Positions 31,375-39,241 of a stretch of 64,000 nucleotides of DNA are shown in pieces. Position 1 is the stretch's first letter, and every line of letters begins with the position of its first letter. Source of the stretch: Thermus filiformis (GTDB taxonomy: Bacteria; Deinococcota; Deinococci; Deinococcales; Thermaceae); NCBI RefSeq assembly GCF_000771745.2, contig NZ_JPSL02000040.1:124001-188000 (forward strand), written 5' to 3'. The position numbers and the translations under genes are program-made. The notes below the pieces were generated by a model. It ran no database searches. It was given only the letters and a program-made list of their open reading frames with translations, and was not told the origin of the DNA.

Positions 31375-32298
31375 CTAGGGAAGGAAGTCCCGGTTGCCCC
31401 CGGAGAGCACCAGGCCCAGGACCTCGGGAAGCCTTTTTCCGTGCTCCAGGACCGCCGCCAGGGGCAGGGCCCCAGTGGGCTCCACCACCTGCTTGGTCCG
31501 GGTGAAGAGGAGGCGCTCCGCCTCCAGGATCGCCTCCTCGCTTACCGTAAGGACCCCGTCCAGCCGCTCCTTCAGCACGGGGAAGGTGAGGCTTCCCAGG
31601 GCGAGCGTCCTCACCCCGTCGGCCCGTGTCCTGGGGGCCTGGGCGAGGCGGACGATCCGCCCCTCCTCCAGGCTCCTTTTGGCGTCGTCCGCCCCTTCGG
31701 GCTCCACCCCGAGGACGCGGGTGGTGGGGGAGAGGGCCTTGAAGACGGTGGCCACCCCGCTGGCGAGCCCCCCGCCCCCCACCGGGACCAGGACGGCCTC
31801 GAGGAAGGGGGCCTGGGCCAGGAGCTCGAGGCCCACCGTCCCCTGCCCGGCCATCACCCGGGGGTCGTCGTAAGGGTGGATGAGGGCGAAGCCGGTCTCC
31901 TCCTGGAGGAGGCGGGCCACCTCCTCCCGGTTCTCGTACCTCACCCCCCGGTCCACCACCTGGGCCCCGTAGGCCCGGGCGGCCTCCTTCTTCAGGGGGG
32001 AGGCCTCCTCGGGCATTACCACCAGAACGGGGAGGCCCAGCACCCGGCCCGCGTAGGCCACCCCCTGAGCGTGGTTCCCGCTGGAGAGGGCCAGAAGTCC
32101 CCTGGCCCCCTTTAGGAGGAGGGCGGCGTTCATCGCCCCCCGGGCCTTGAAGCTCCCCGTCTTCTGCAGGTGCTCGCCCTTGAGGAAGAGCCGCTTCCCC
32201 AACAGCCGGTCCAGGCCTTGGCAGACCAGGACCGGGGTCTCGTGGACGTAGGGGGCGATCCGCGCCCGGGCCGCTAGGACCTCGCTTAGGCTCAGCAC
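31375..32298 (-). CDS. threonine/serine dehydratase (PLP fold type II)
   Basis: 307 residues. PLP-Lys51 in QKTGSFKARGAMNA, substrate loop SSGNHAQGVAYAG, and phosphate-binding VPVGGGGLASG. It lacks the C-terminal regulatory ACT domains of biosynthetic IlvA, so it is either a catabolic or short threonine dehydratase (TdcB-like) or a serine racemase-like enzyme. GTG start at 32298, seven bases after TAAAGT (32305-32310 minus), with TACAAT of the divergent secG promoter next to it. Confidence 0.9.
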   Translation of the reverse strand: MLSLSEVLAARARIAPYVHETPVLVCQGLDRLLGKRLFLKGEHLQKTGSFKARGAMNAALLLKGARGLLALSSGNHAQGVAYAGRVLGLPVLVVMPEEASPLKKEAARAYGAQVVDRGVRYENREEVARLLQEETGFALIHPYDDPRVMAGQGTVGLELLAQAPFLEAVLVPVGGGGLASGVATVFKALSPTTRVLGVEPEGADDAKRSLEEGRIVRLAQAPRTRADGVRTLALGSLTFPVLKERLDGVLTVSEEAILEAERLLFTRTKQVVEPTGALPLAAVLEHGKRLPEVLGLVLSGGNRDFLP

Positions 32299-32315
32299 AC
32301 CCCCACTTTACGTGG

Positions 32316-32321
32316 TACAAT
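32316..32321 (+). promoter_or_regulatory. -10 element of secG
   Basis: TACAAT lies seven bases before the secG ATG (32329), the leaderless spacing seen repeatedly in this window. No convincing -35. Confidence 0.5.
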
Positions 32322-32328
32322 CGGGGGC

Positions 32329-32556
32329 ATGGACGTTCTGTATACCCTCCTGATCCTCCTCTACCTGGGCGTGGCGGGGCTTCTGGTCTACCTGGTCCTG
32401 GCCCAGGAGCCCCGGCAGGGGGCGGGGGACCTAATGGGCGGCTCCACCGACCTGTTCAGCGCCCGGGGGGTGACGGGCGGGCTGTACCGGCTCACGGTCA
32501 TCCTGGGGGTGGTCTTCGCGGCCTTGGCCTTGGTCCTGGGCCTCTGGCCCAGGTAG
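32329..32556 (+). CDS. secG: preprotein translocase subunit SecG
   Basis: 75 residues, two membrane helices joined by the conserved cytoplasmic loop EPRQGAGDLMGGSTDLFSAR. It associates with SecY and SecE in the inner membrane and stimulates protein translocation. The short length is normal for the family. Confidence 0.92.
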   Translation: MDVLYTLLILLYLGVAGLLVYLVLAQEPRQGAGDLMGGSTDLFSARGVTGGLYRLTVILGVVFAALALVLGLWPR

Positions 32557-32602
32557 TGCGGTTTTCACAGGGCTTTCACCCGGGTGGGTTCATAATGGCT
32601 CC

Positions 32603-33502
32603 ATGCTAGGGCTCGCCCGGGTTCTCTATTTGACGGCCTGGCTGGGGGCGGTGGGCGGGGTGCTCCTCCAGCTCACCAGGCCCAAGGGCCTGGAGGTTTG
32701 GCTTTACCCCCTCTTCCTTCTGGGCCTCCTTCTCGCCTACCGCCAGGGGCCAAAGCGGGCCCCCCGGCTTTTGGTCCACCTGGCGGGGGGGTATCTCCTC
32801 CTCGAGGTCTTTTGGGCCTTCCACCGCGACCCGGAAAGCCCCGCCCCCTACTGGACGGGGCTCGTCTACCTCCTCTCCGCCTTCGCTTTTCCCTTTCCTC
32901 AGGCGGTAGGGTGGGCCGCCTTCTGGGGCCTCGCCTTCCTCCTCGCCTCCTGGCCCTGGCCCTCCCTTTACCAGGGCCTCCACTTCCTCTTCGCCCAGCT
33001 CACCCTGGCCTCTATGGCCCTCCTCCTGGCCCGCTTCCGCGAGCTCTACGGCCAGGCCCGCTTCTGGAAGACGGAGGCCCTCACCGACCCCCTGACCGGC
33101 CTGCCCAACCGCCGGGCCTTTGAGATGGCGCTGGAGAAAGAGGTGGCCCGGGTGGAGCGGGGCGGCCCCCCGTTCGCCCTCGTCCTTTTGGACCTGGACC
33201 ACTTCAAGGCCCTGAACGACACCCACGGCCACCCCTACGGGGACGAGGTCCTGCGGCGGGTGGGCCGGTTTTTGGTGGAGGGGGTGCGGGGCCAGGACCT
33301 GGTGGCCCGCTGGGGGGGCGAGGAGTTCGCCCTCCTGCTTCCCGCCACCGGCTTGGAGGAGGCCCTCGAGGTGGCCGAGCGGCTCCGGCGGGGCCTGGAG
33401 CGGCTGGGCCACCCGGCGAGCTTCGGCGTGGGGGCCTACGCGGGCGAGGAGCCTTCGGCCTTCTTCGGGCGGGTGGACCAGGCCCTCTACCGGGCCAAGT
33501 AG
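32603..33502 (+). CDS. membrane-anchored diguanylate cyclase (GGDEF)
   Basis: 299 residues. The first 145 hold about six hydrophobic segments, then a linker helix and a GGDEF domain: TDPLTGLPNRRAF, LLDLDHFKALNDTHGHPYGDEVL and the active loop RWGGEEFALLLP. An inhibitory-site RxxD (RGQD) stands five residues before GGEEF, so product feedback is expected. It should make cyclic di-GMP from two GTP. The membrane part is not a recognised sensor domain. ATG 32603 follows CATAAT (32591-32596) by six bases. Confidence 0.93.
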   Translation: MLGLARVLYLTAWLGAVGGVLLQLTRPKGLEVWLYPLFLLGLLLAYRQGPKRAPRLLVHLAGGYLLLEVFWAFHRDPESPAPYWTGLVYLLSAFAFPFPQAVGWAAFWGLAFLLASWPWPSLYQGLHFLFAQLTLASMALLLARFRELYGQARFWKTEALTDPLTGLPNRRAFEMALEKEVARVERGGPPFALVLLDLDHFKALNDTHGHPYGDEVLRRVGRFLVEGVRGQDLVARWGGEEFALLLPATGLEEALEVAERLRRGLERLGHPASFGVGAYAGEEPSAFFGRVDQALYRAK

Positions 33503-33518
33503 GAGGGGCGGAACCGGG

Positions 33519-34598
33519 TCATCGTGTCCGGTACCCCGCCTCCTTGAGCACCTCCCGGGCCTTCTCCTTCTCCTCCCGGCTGGCGAAGCCCAGCCGGATC
33601 GCCCCTCCCTCGTCCCGGATGGCCAGGACCTCAATGTCCTTGATGTTTACCCCCGCCCCGCCCAGCGCGGTGGCGATGCGGGCGATCTCCCCGGGCCGGT
33701 CCGGTACCTGGACCACCAGGTCGTGCATCTCGGGCAGGAGGCTCCGCCGGACAATGGGCAGGCCGTCCCGGGTGCGCTTGGCCTCCTCCGCTGCCAAAAG
33801 GAGGGCCTCCGGCTCCTCCAAAAGCTCCTCGAGGCGGGCGAGAAGCCCCTTTAGGTCCTCTATGGCCTCCTTCAGGGCCTCCTTGTTGGCCGACACCATG
33901 TCCCGGCTCATCCGGGGCGAGCCCGAGGCCACCCGGGTGAGGTCGCGGAAGCCCCCGGCGGCGAGGAACATCAAAAGCTCCCGGTCCGGGTCCTGGGCCA
34001 CCAGGAGGTTCAGGGCCACCGCCAGGAGGTAAGGCAGGTGGGAGACCCGGGCCACCAGCCGGTCGTGCAGGGCAGGGGAGAGGAGGACCGGGTAGGCCCC
34101 TAGGGCCTCTACCAGCCGCTTCAGGGCCTCGAGGTCGGCGGGGTCGGTCCTCGGGGTGGGGGTGAGGACCCAGACGGCGTTTTGCAGCAGGCCGGCGTGG
34201 GCGTTCTCCACCCCCGCCCGCTCGCTCCCCGCCATGGGGTGCCCCCCCACGTAGCGGGGCAGGAGGGCCTCCAGGGTCTGGACCACCCGGCCCTTCACGC
34301 TCCCCACGTCGGTGAAGAGGGTCCTAGCCGAGGCGTGCTCCGCCACCTTCCGGCCCAGCTCCTCCAAGGCCCCCACGGGGGCGGCCAGGACCGCCAGGTC
34401 CAGCTCCCCCACCCACCGCCCCAAAGCGGCGTGGGCCCGGTCCGCCACCCCCAGGGCCAGGGCGGCCTCGAGGGCCTTGGGGTCCAGGTCGTAGGCGTGG
34501 ACCTCCTCTACCAAAAACCGCTCCTTGAGTCCCAGGGCCACGCTCCCCCCCAGGAGGCCCACGCCGAAGATCCCCGCCTTTCCGAAAAGGGGCCTCAT
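33519..34598 (-). CDS. tyrA: prephenate dehydrogenase with ACT domain
   Basis: 359 residues. Rossmann motif [17 protein letters not shown], then [14 protein letters not shown] (substrate region) and [17 protein letters not shown]-terminal ACT domain ([32 protein letters not shown]) should bind tyrosine for feedback inhibition. It makes 4-hydroxyphenylpyruvate for tyrosine. It overlaps the aroF stop by four bases (ATGA), so both are controlled by the upstream attenuator. Confidence 0.95.
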   Translation of the reverse strand: MRPLFGKAGIFGVGLLGGSVALGLKERFLVEEVHAYDLDPKALEAALALGVADRAHAALGRWVGELDLAVLAAPVGALEELGRKVAEHASARTLFTDVGSVKGRVVQTLEALLPRYVGGHPMAGSERAGVENAHAGLLQNAVWVLTPTPRTDPADLEALKRLVEALGAYPVLLSPALHDRLVARVSHLPYLLAVALNLLVAQDPDRELLMFLAAGGFRDLTRVASGSPRMSRDMVSANKEALKEAIEDLKGLLARLEELLEEPEALLLAAEEAKRTRDGLPIVRRSLLPEMHDLVVQVPDRPGEIARIATALGGAGVNIKDIEVLAIRDEGGAIRLGFASREEKEKAREVLKEAGYRTR

Positions 34599-35632
34599 GA
34601 CCCAAGGACGGGGGCGGCCAGGGTCCTGCCCAAGGCCTCCGCCAGGCGGCGCACCTTGGCCATGAGCTCGGCGAACTCCTCCTCGTGCAGCTGCTGGGCC
34701 GCGTCGGAAAGGGCCTTCTCCGGCTCGGGGTGGGTCTCCACGATGAGCCCGTCCGCCCCGGCGGCGAGGCCCGCCAGGGCCAGGGGGATGACCCAGTCCC
34801 TCCGCCCGGCGGGGTGGGAGGGGTCCACCCAGACCGGTAGGTGGGTCCAGCTTTTCAGCACTGGGACGGCGGAGACGTCCAGGGTGAACCGGGTGGCCTT
34901 CTCAAAGGTGCGGATCCCCCGCTCCACCAGGATGACCTGCATGTTGCCCCGGGAGAGGATGTACTCCGCGCTCATCAGGAACTCCTCCAGGGTCATGCTC
35001 ATCCCCCGCTTGAGGAGGACGGGCTTTTTCGCCTCGCCCACCGCCTGGAGGAGGGGGAAGTTCTGGGCGTTGCGCGCCCCGATCTGGAGGGCGTCGGCGT
35101 ACTCGGCCACCAGCTCCACCTGCTCGGGGGAGAGGACCTCGGTGACCACGGGGAGGCCGGTCTCCCGCCGGGCCTCGGCCAGGATCCTCAGCCCCTCCAC
35201 CCCCAGGCCCTGGAAGGCGTAGGGGCTGGTGCGGGGCTTGAAGGCCCCGCCCCGGAGCATCCCCGCCCCGTGCTTCTTCACGTAGCGGGCCGCCCTCAGG
35301 GTCTGCTCCCGCGACTCCACCCCGCAGGGCCCCGCCGCCACCATCACGTGGCCGCCCCCCGTCTTGCCCGTGGGGAACTCCAAGATGGTGGGGAAGGGCT
35401 GGACCTCGAGGCTCGCCAGCTTGTAGGGCTTGCTGATGGGGATGACCTCCGCCACCCCCGGCAGGGCCTGGAAGTGCTCCATGAGCTCCGGGGTGGGCCC
35501 TTTGCCGATGGCCCCGATCAGGGTCCGCTCCTCTCCCCGGGATACGTGGGGCCGGTACCCCACCCGCTGGACCTCCCGCACGACCTCCTCGATCTCCCGC
35601 TCCGTGGCCTCCCGCTTCATCACGATCAGCAT
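34595..35632 (-). CDS. aroF: 3-deoxy-D-arabino-heptulosonate-7-phosphate synthase (type I-beta)
   Basis: 345 residues. An N-terminal ferredoxin-like regulatory domain (about residues 1-70) is fused to the TIM barrel, as in Thermotoga-type DAHP synthases. Catalytic features: [13 protein letters not shown] (metal Cys), [15 protein letters not shown] (PEP), [15 protein letters not shown] and DPSHPAGRR. First step of the shikimate pathway. ATG 35632 has AGGAGG five bases upstream, directly after the attenuator U-run. First structural gene of aroF-tyrA. The symbol is by function; naming varies. Confidence 0.95.
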   Translation of the reverse strand: MLIVMKREATEREIEEVVREVQRVGYRPHVSRGEERTLIGAIGKGPTPELMEHFQALPGVAEVIPISKPYKLASLEVQPFPTILEFPTGKTGGGHVMVAAGPCGVESREQTLRAARYVKKHGAGMLRGGAFKPRTSPYAFQGLGVEGLRILAEARRETGLPVVTEVLSPEQVELVAEYADALQIGARNAQNFPLLQAVGEAKKPVLLKRGMSMTLEEFLMSAEYILSRGNMQVILVERGIRTFEKATRFTLDVSAVPVLKSWTHLPVWVDPSHPAGRRDWVIPLALAGLAAGADGLIVETHPEPEKALSDAAQQLHEEEFAELMAKVRRLAEALGRTLAAPVLGS

Positions 35633-35644
35633 CTTCCCCTCCTT

Positions 35645-35677
35645 AAAAAGGCTTCGGGCGCCCCGGTTGGGGCGCCC
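35645..35677 (-). terminator. transcription attenuator before aroF
   Basis: Perfect 9-bp stem GGGCGCCCC / GGGGCGCCC with loop AACC (35656-35677), then GAAGCCTTTTT (U-run at 35645-35649). The first arm can instead pair with an identical GGGGCGCCC at 35707-35715, which in turn can pair with GGGCGCC at 35740-35746. This is the 1:2, 2:3, 3:4 layout of an amino-acid attenuator. The aroF Shine-Dalgarno follows the U-run directly. Confidence 0.88.
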
Positions 35678-35692
35678 TCAAGCGGTGAAACC

Positions 35693-35758
35693 CTATGCGG
35701 ACCGCAGGGCGCCCCGCCGGGGATAATAAAACCCAAACTGGCGCCCGAGGCTCCGCAT
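35693..35758 (-). CDS. attenuator leader peptide with Phe/Tyr codons
   Basis: A 21-residue ORF, ATG at 35758 and TAG at 35693-35695. The centre reads QFGFYYP: two Phe and two Tyr codons within five codons. They stand after attenuator segment 1 and just before segment 2, so a ribosome stalled there for lack of Phe-tRNA or Tyr-tRNA would free segment 2 to form the antiterminator. Too short for standard gene callers. Its ATG lies about four bases after the predicted transcript start. Confidence 0.85.
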   Translation of the reverse strand: MRSLGRQFGFYYPRRGALRSA

Positions 35759-35768
35759 ATTGCCCCTG

Positions 35769-35798
35769 AGTTTAGGGGGCTTTGGGCTTGGCTGTCAA
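35769..35798 (-). promoter_or_regulatory. promoter of the aroF-tyrA operon
   Basis: -35 TTGACA (35793-35798), 18-base spacer, -10 TAAACT (35769-35774). Predicted start near 35762, so the leader peptide ATG at 35758 is read almost leaderless. Confidence 0.88.
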
Positions 35799-35840
35799 GG
35801 GGTGTGGCGGAAGGGAAAGCGGGGAGGACCCTGGGGCTTT

Positions 35841-35945
35841 ATGCGGCCCGTGGCCGAGGAGGAGCTGAAAAGACTTTCGGAGGCCAACCCGGGCTACCCG
35901 TTTGAGCGGCTCGGCGAGTTATACCCGTTTCTCCTGTTCCCTTAG
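35841..35945 (+). pseudogene. truncated ORF fragment, possibly Uma2-like 5' end
   Basis: 34 codons beginning MRPVAEEELKRLSEANPGYP and continuing FERLGELYP until it runs into the end of repeat copy C, where a TAG follows within eight codons. The phrase NPGYPFERLGEL resembles the N-terminus of Uma2/DUF820 proteins, of which one full member is at 56238. I read it as a gene start cut off by the repeat or a rearrangement. Too short to be sure, and no Shine-Dalgarno is evident. Confidence 0.4.
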
Positions 35946-36066
35946 CATAGGTGGTCCCGTCAGAAGGCCTGGGAAAGGCTTTACCGGGGCCCCCGTCCCA
36001 GCGCAAGCTGGGACGGGGTGGTTTACCGGGGCCCCCATCCTGGCGCAAGCCAGGATGGGGTGGTAT
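35921..36066 (-). repeat. stop-codon-anchored hairpin repeat, copy C (146 bp, two hairpins)
   Basis: Minus-strand copy, the same length as copy B. First hairpin arms CCCCATCCTGG / CCAGGATGGGG, second CCCCGTCCCAG / CTGGGACGGGG. The tail has diverged from A, B and D but keeps a GGGTAT end. It starts at the last A of the TAA stop of the CatE-like gene and ends inside the truncated ORF at 35841. With that ORF and the aroF promoter it fills the 35759-36065 gap. Confidence 0.92.
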
Positions 36067-36824
36067 TACCCCCCCTCGGGTAGGAGGACCGCCTCCGCCC
36101 CCGTGGGGTCCTTCAGCCTTCCCGGGGGCACCCCCTGGGGGGCGAGGAGGGTGTAGGCGAGGAGGCCGGTGGCCCCTTCCGGCGCCTTGCGCTTCCCCGC
36201 CCAGGTGTTTGCCCCCACGTGGTGGTGGTAATGGTCCCAGGCGAAGAAGAGGGCTCCAGGGTAGGTGCGCAGGGTGACCTCCATGCCGAGCCTCCCGGCG
36301 AAGAAGGCCTCCGCCGCCCTTAGGTCTTCCACGTGCAGGTGGAGGTGCCCAAAGAGGGTTTCGGGGGGAAGGGGCTTGGGGTCCGGACCTTCCGCGAGGA
36401 GCCTTTCCAGGTTTAGGGGGGCGGTGAACATCAGGGGCCCCTTGGGCCACTCCCCCCTGGGCCGGTCCCGGTAGAGCTCGAGGCCGTTCCCCTCGGGGTC
36501 GCGGAAGTAAAGGGCCTCCGAGACCCCGTGGTCCGCCGCCCCCTCAAAGTAGGCCCCCGCCTCCAAGAGCCTGCGGAAGACCCCGGCCAGGGCCTTGCGG
36601 TCCGGTAAGAGAAGGGCGAAGTGGTAGAGCCCCACCGAGGGGTAGGGCCTTAAGGGGGCCTGAGGTTCGTGGATTAAGTCTAGGAAAAACCCCTTTCCCT
36701 CCGGGAAAAGCCGGTAGCGGGGCGGGTCCGCCTCCACCTTTAGGCCCAAAAGGTCCCGGTAGAAAAAAAGGGCGGCCCCCAGGTCCCGCACCCGGAGGGT
36801 GAGGCCCAAAAGCCGCCTTACCAT
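36066..36824 (-). CDS. VOC-family extradiol dioxygenase, CatE-like
   Basis: 252 residues, two glyoxalase/dioxygenase (VOC) modules. The first is VRDLGAALFFYRDLLGLKVE, GLYHFALLLPDRKAL and DPEGNGLELYRDRP; the second is LFGHLHLHVEDLRAAEAFFAGRLG ... HVGANTWAGK. HXXXX-type metal ligands (His of GLYHF, His of LHLHV, Glu of LELYRD) agree with an Fe- or Mn-dependent catechol 2,3-dioxygenase like Bacillus CatE, linked there to catechol/quinone detoxification. ATG 36824 overlaps the upstream gene's stop; TTG 36845 is less likely. Third gene of the YceI operon. Confidence 0.85.
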   Translation of the reverse strand: MVRRLLGLTLRVRDLGAALFFYRDLLGLKVEADPPRYRLFPEGKGFFLDLIHEPQAPLRPYPSVGLYHFALLLPDRKALAGVFRRLLEAGAYFEGAADHGVSEALYFRDPEGNGLELYRDRPRGEWPKGPLMFTAPLNLERLLAEGPDPKPLPPETLFGHLHLHVEDLRAAEAFFAGRLGMEVTLRTYPGALFFAWDHYHHHVGANTWAGKRKAPEGATGLLAYTLLAPQGVPPGRLKDPTGAEAVLLPEGG

Positions 36825-37231
36825 CCGGCCTTTTCCGCCCGCCAAAGGGCCCAGAGGAAGCCCAAGACCGGCGGGACATGGAGGAGGCTCAGGACCAGCC
36901 GGGTGCTCCCCTCCTGGGTGGCCGCGAAGGGGCCGAAGGCCATGAGGACGAAGACCAGAAGGGCGAGGCCCTGGAAGAGGGGGTAGGCCCTCGAGGTCCT
37001 CCGGCGAAGGGGGGCGTAGAGGGCCAGGCCCAGGAGCATGGGAAGCGCGGTGAGGAGGGCCACGTTCGCCCAGCCCACCTCCTGGGGCCCCTGGCCCGGA
37101 GGGGTGACGGCGAAGGGCACCCCCAGGAGGCGGGCCAGGCCGTAAAGGGCCAGGTTAACCAGGAGGGCCAAGAGGGTGGCCCGCAGGCCGAAGCGCCAGA
37201 GGGGGCTCAAGAGAGGGCAGGCGGGGCTCAT
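36818..37231 (-). CDS. four-helix membrane protein, DUF6069-like
   Basis: 137 residues with four hydrophobic helices: LLALLVNLALYGLARLLGV, NVALLTALPMLLGLALY, LFQGLALLVFVLMAFG and LVLSLLHVPPVLGFLWAL. The pattern, with a QEGSTRLVLSLLH motif between helices 3 and 4, fits the DUF6069 family of unknown function. It lies seven bases after the YceI gene and overlaps the CatE-like gene by seven bases, so the three act as one operon. Confidence 0.75.
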   Translation of the reverse strand: MSPACPLLSPLWRFGLRATLLALLVNLALYGLARLLGVPFAVTPPGQGPQEVGWANVALLTALPMLLGLALYAPLRRRTSRAYPLFQGLALLVFVLMAFGPFAATQEGSTRLVLSLLHVPPVLGFLWALWRAEKAGW

Positions 37232-37238
37232 GGGGGGC

Positions 37239-37772
37239 TCAGGAGGCGGGCACCGCGGCCTTCACCACCTGGGTGTCCACGCTGAAGCGGACCTCGTCCC
37301 CCACCAGGAGGCCGCCCGCCTCGAGGGCCATGTTCCAGGTGAGGCCGAAGTCCTTGCGGTTGAGCCTGCCCTCAAAGTGGGCGGCCAGGCGCTCGTTCCC
37401 CCAGGGGTCCTTCACCGGGCCCTGGGTCTCCACCTCAAAGGCCAGGGGCCGGGTGACCCCGCGGATGGTCACCTCCCCCTCCACCCGGTAGCGGCCCTCC
37501 CCCAGGGGGGTGATCTTCTCGCTTTTGAAGACGATCTCGGGGTGGTTCTCCGCGTCCAGGAAGTCCGGGGAGCGCAGGTGGTTGTCCCGGTCGGGCACGC
37601 CGGTGTGGATGCTCTTGGCGTCCAGCCGGGCCTCCACCTTGAGGGGGTTCCCCCCCTCGTCCGTCTCCACGTAACCCTCCTTCAGGTTGATCGTCCCCTT
37701 CACGGTGGCGATCACCATGTGCCGCACGGAGAACTCCACGCTCGTATGGGCCGGGTCCAGGTTCCAACGCAT
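37239..37772 (-). CDS. YceI-family polyisoprenoid-binding protein
   Basis: 177 residues, lipocalin-like beta-barrel. MRWNLDPAHTSVEFSVRHMV, LDAKSIHTGVPDRDNHLRSPDF and FKSEKI are typical. There is no signal peptide, so it is cytoplasmic, as in Thermus thermophilus TT1927b as I recall. The family binds long isoprenoids such as quinones. GGAGGTGA precedes ATG 37772. First gene of an operon whose promoter carries an operator-like palindrome. Together with a CatE-like dioxygenase this suggests handling of quinones or catechols. Confidence 0.92.
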   Translation of the reverse strand: MRWNLDPAHTSVEFSVRHMVIATVKGTINLKEGYVETDEGGNPLKVEARLDAKSIHTGVPDRDNHLRSPDFLDAENHPEIVFKSEKITPLGEGRYRVEGEVTIRGVTRPLAFEVETQGPVKDPWGNERLAAHFEGRLNRKDFGLTWNMALEAGGLLVGDEVRFSVDTQVVKAAVPAS

Positions 37773-37790
37773 GCTTCACCTCCGGCCCCC

Positions 37791-37819
37791 ACTCTACCCC
37801 GGTAGCTATATTTTGTCAA
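37791..37819 (-). promoter_or_regulatory. promoter of the YceI operon
   Basis: -35 TTGACA (37814-37819), 17-base spacer, -10 TAGAGT (37791-37796). The transcript would start near 37784, 12 bases before the ATG. Confidence 0.85.
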
Positions 37820-37821
37820 GC

Positions 37822-37838
37822 GCTATGGTGGCCATAGC
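37822..37838. promoter_or_regulatory. operator-like palindrome upstream of the YceI promoter
   Basis: GCTATGG-TGG-CCATAGC: perfect 7-bp arms with a 3-base centre, ending two bases from the -35 box. It overlaps the last codons of the DUF1850 gene, where the constraint of coding makes a perfect palindrome notable. Position suits an activator, or a repressor touching the -35 region. No regulator gene is adjacent. Confidence 0.55.
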
Positions 37839-38239
37839 AAAAGGACTTCGAGGCACCCCCCCTGGGCGCCGAACCAGCGCGTCCCCAGCTGGAGGAAGAG
37901 CCCCACCTCGGAGCAGTAGGAAAGCCGCCGCCTGGCCTCCCTTCTTAGGAGTTGGTTCCAGGCATAGGTCCCCTCCGTGTAGTAGGCCTCCGTCTCCGGG
38001 TCGGTGTAGGCCACGAAGTCCTGGAAGGCGCGGCCCAGGCGGAACTCCATCCGCACCGGCCGGCCAGTGACCGAGTTGGTGAACTCCACCACCCCCCGGT
38101 CCCAGGGGGTGAGGAGGAGGAGGTGCCGCTTTGCGCCGTCTTTGACCTCCACCACCCGCACCAGGCCGAGGAGGACCAGGGCCAAGGCGGCGAAAAGGAC
38201 CGCCGGCCCCAGCCGGGCCTGGGGCCGGGCGGCGCTCAT
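37823..38239 (-). CDS. DUF1850 protein of TRAP-TAXI locus
   Basis: 138 residues. An N-terminal hydrophobic helix (PAVLFAALALVLLGLVRVVE), then WDRGVVEFTNSVTGRPVRMEFRL. The phrase FTNSVTG with later tyrosines is typical of DUF1850, a small protein regularly encoded next to TAXI-type TRAP transporters. Its role is unknown, and periplasmic location is inferred. ATG 38239 overlaps the stop of the binding-protein gene (ATGA). Confidence 0.82.
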   Translation of the reverse strand: MSAARPQARLGPAVLFAALALVLLGLVRVVEVKDGAKRHLLLLTPWDRGVVEFTNSVTGRPVRMEFRLGRAFQDFVAYTDPETEAYYTEGTYAWNQLLRREARRRLSYCSEVGLFLQLGTRWFGAQGGCLEVLLLWPP

Positions 38240-39219
38240 CTCAGGGCGCCCGCCTCGCGGAAGTAGCGCAGGGCCCCCTCGTGGTAGGGGATGGTGCCCT
38301 TCACGAACTTGACCGCGTTCTCCAGGGTGGTGTCCCTGGCCGCGGCCACCGCCTGCCGCAGGGCGGCCAGGTTCTCAAAGGTGGCCTTGGTCAGGGCGTA
38401 GGCCGCCTCCTCGGGGAGGGAAGCGGGGCAGACGAAGAGGTTCCAGAAGGAGAGGGTGGGGGTGTCGGCCCGGGTCCCGTAGACCGCACGGGGTACCACG
38501 CCCACCTCCGCGAGGCCAGGGAAGCGGCGCTGGAAGACCTGGGCCACGGTGCTCCTGGCGTCTATGGGGACCAGGTAGATCCGCTGCCCCTTCCGGGCCA
38601 GGCTCGCGGAGAGCTCGGTCACCGCCGCCGTGGGGAGGCCGCCCGACCAGAAGAAGGCGTCCAGGTTCCCCTCCGACAGGGCGTTGGCGCTCTCCTGGGC
38701 CCCCAGCCGCTCCTGCTTGGCGAAGTCCTTGGGGGAAAGCCCCGCCGCCTGGAGGACCAAGAGGGCCTCCACCTCCGTGCCCGAGCCGGGGGCCCCGGTG
38801 GAGACCCGCTTCCCCTTGAGGTCTTGCAGGACGCGGATCCCCGAGCCCTCCCGGGTCACGATGTGCAGGAAGTTGGGGTACATGGCGAAGAGGACGCGGA
38901 CGCTCTTGGCGGGCTTGTCCTTGAACCGGTCGTGCCCGCCCGTGTAGGCCAGGTAGGCGGAGTCGGGCAGGGTGGTGGCGCAGTAATAGGTGCCGGACCT
39001 GGGGTCGGTGCGGTTTTCCAGGAGGAGGAGGTTGTCAATGGAGGCCGCGGTCTGGATGGCCTGCGCCTCCGCCACCCCCGCCTTGTTCCAGATCTCGGCC
39101 AGGGTGGTCCCGTAGTAGAAGTAGACCCCGCCCACGCCCCCGGTGGCCACCACCACCTTGGGCTTCTGGGCCAGGCCCAAGCCGAGAAGAACCAGCGCCG
39201 ATAGCAGGATCCGCCTCAT
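38236..39219 (-). CDS. TAXI-type TRAP solute-binding protein, copy 2
   Basis: 327 residues from ATG 39219, which follows AAAGGAGG and gives a clean signal peptide (MRRILLSALVLLGLGLAQ). Family features: VVVATGGVGGVYFYYGTTLA, LQDLKGKRVSTGAPGSGTE, LDAFFWSGGLPTAAVTEL and YLVPIDARSTVAQVF. It should capture a small carboxylate or amino acid and deliver it to the fused permease 23 bases upstream. Paralogous to the protein at 41409; the two differ through the ligand region. Confidence 0.93.
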   Translation of the reverse strand: MRRILLSALVLLGLGLAQKPKVVVATGGVGGVYFYYGTTLAEIWNKAGVAEAQAIQTAASIDNLLLLENRTDPRSGTYYCATTLPDSAYLAYTGGHDRFKDKPAKSVRVLFAMYPNFLHIVTREGSGIRVLQDLKGKRVSTGAPGSGTEVEALLVLQAAGLSPKDFAKQERLGAQESANALSEGNLDAFFWSGGLPTAAVTELSASLARKGQRIYLVPIDARSTVAQVFQRRFPGLAEVGVVPRAVYGTRADTPTLSFWNLFVCPASLPEEAAYALTKATFENLAALRQAVAAARDTTLENAVKFVKGTIPYHEGALRYFREAGALR

Positions 39220-39241
39220 TTCGCCTCCTTTCCCCCACACG

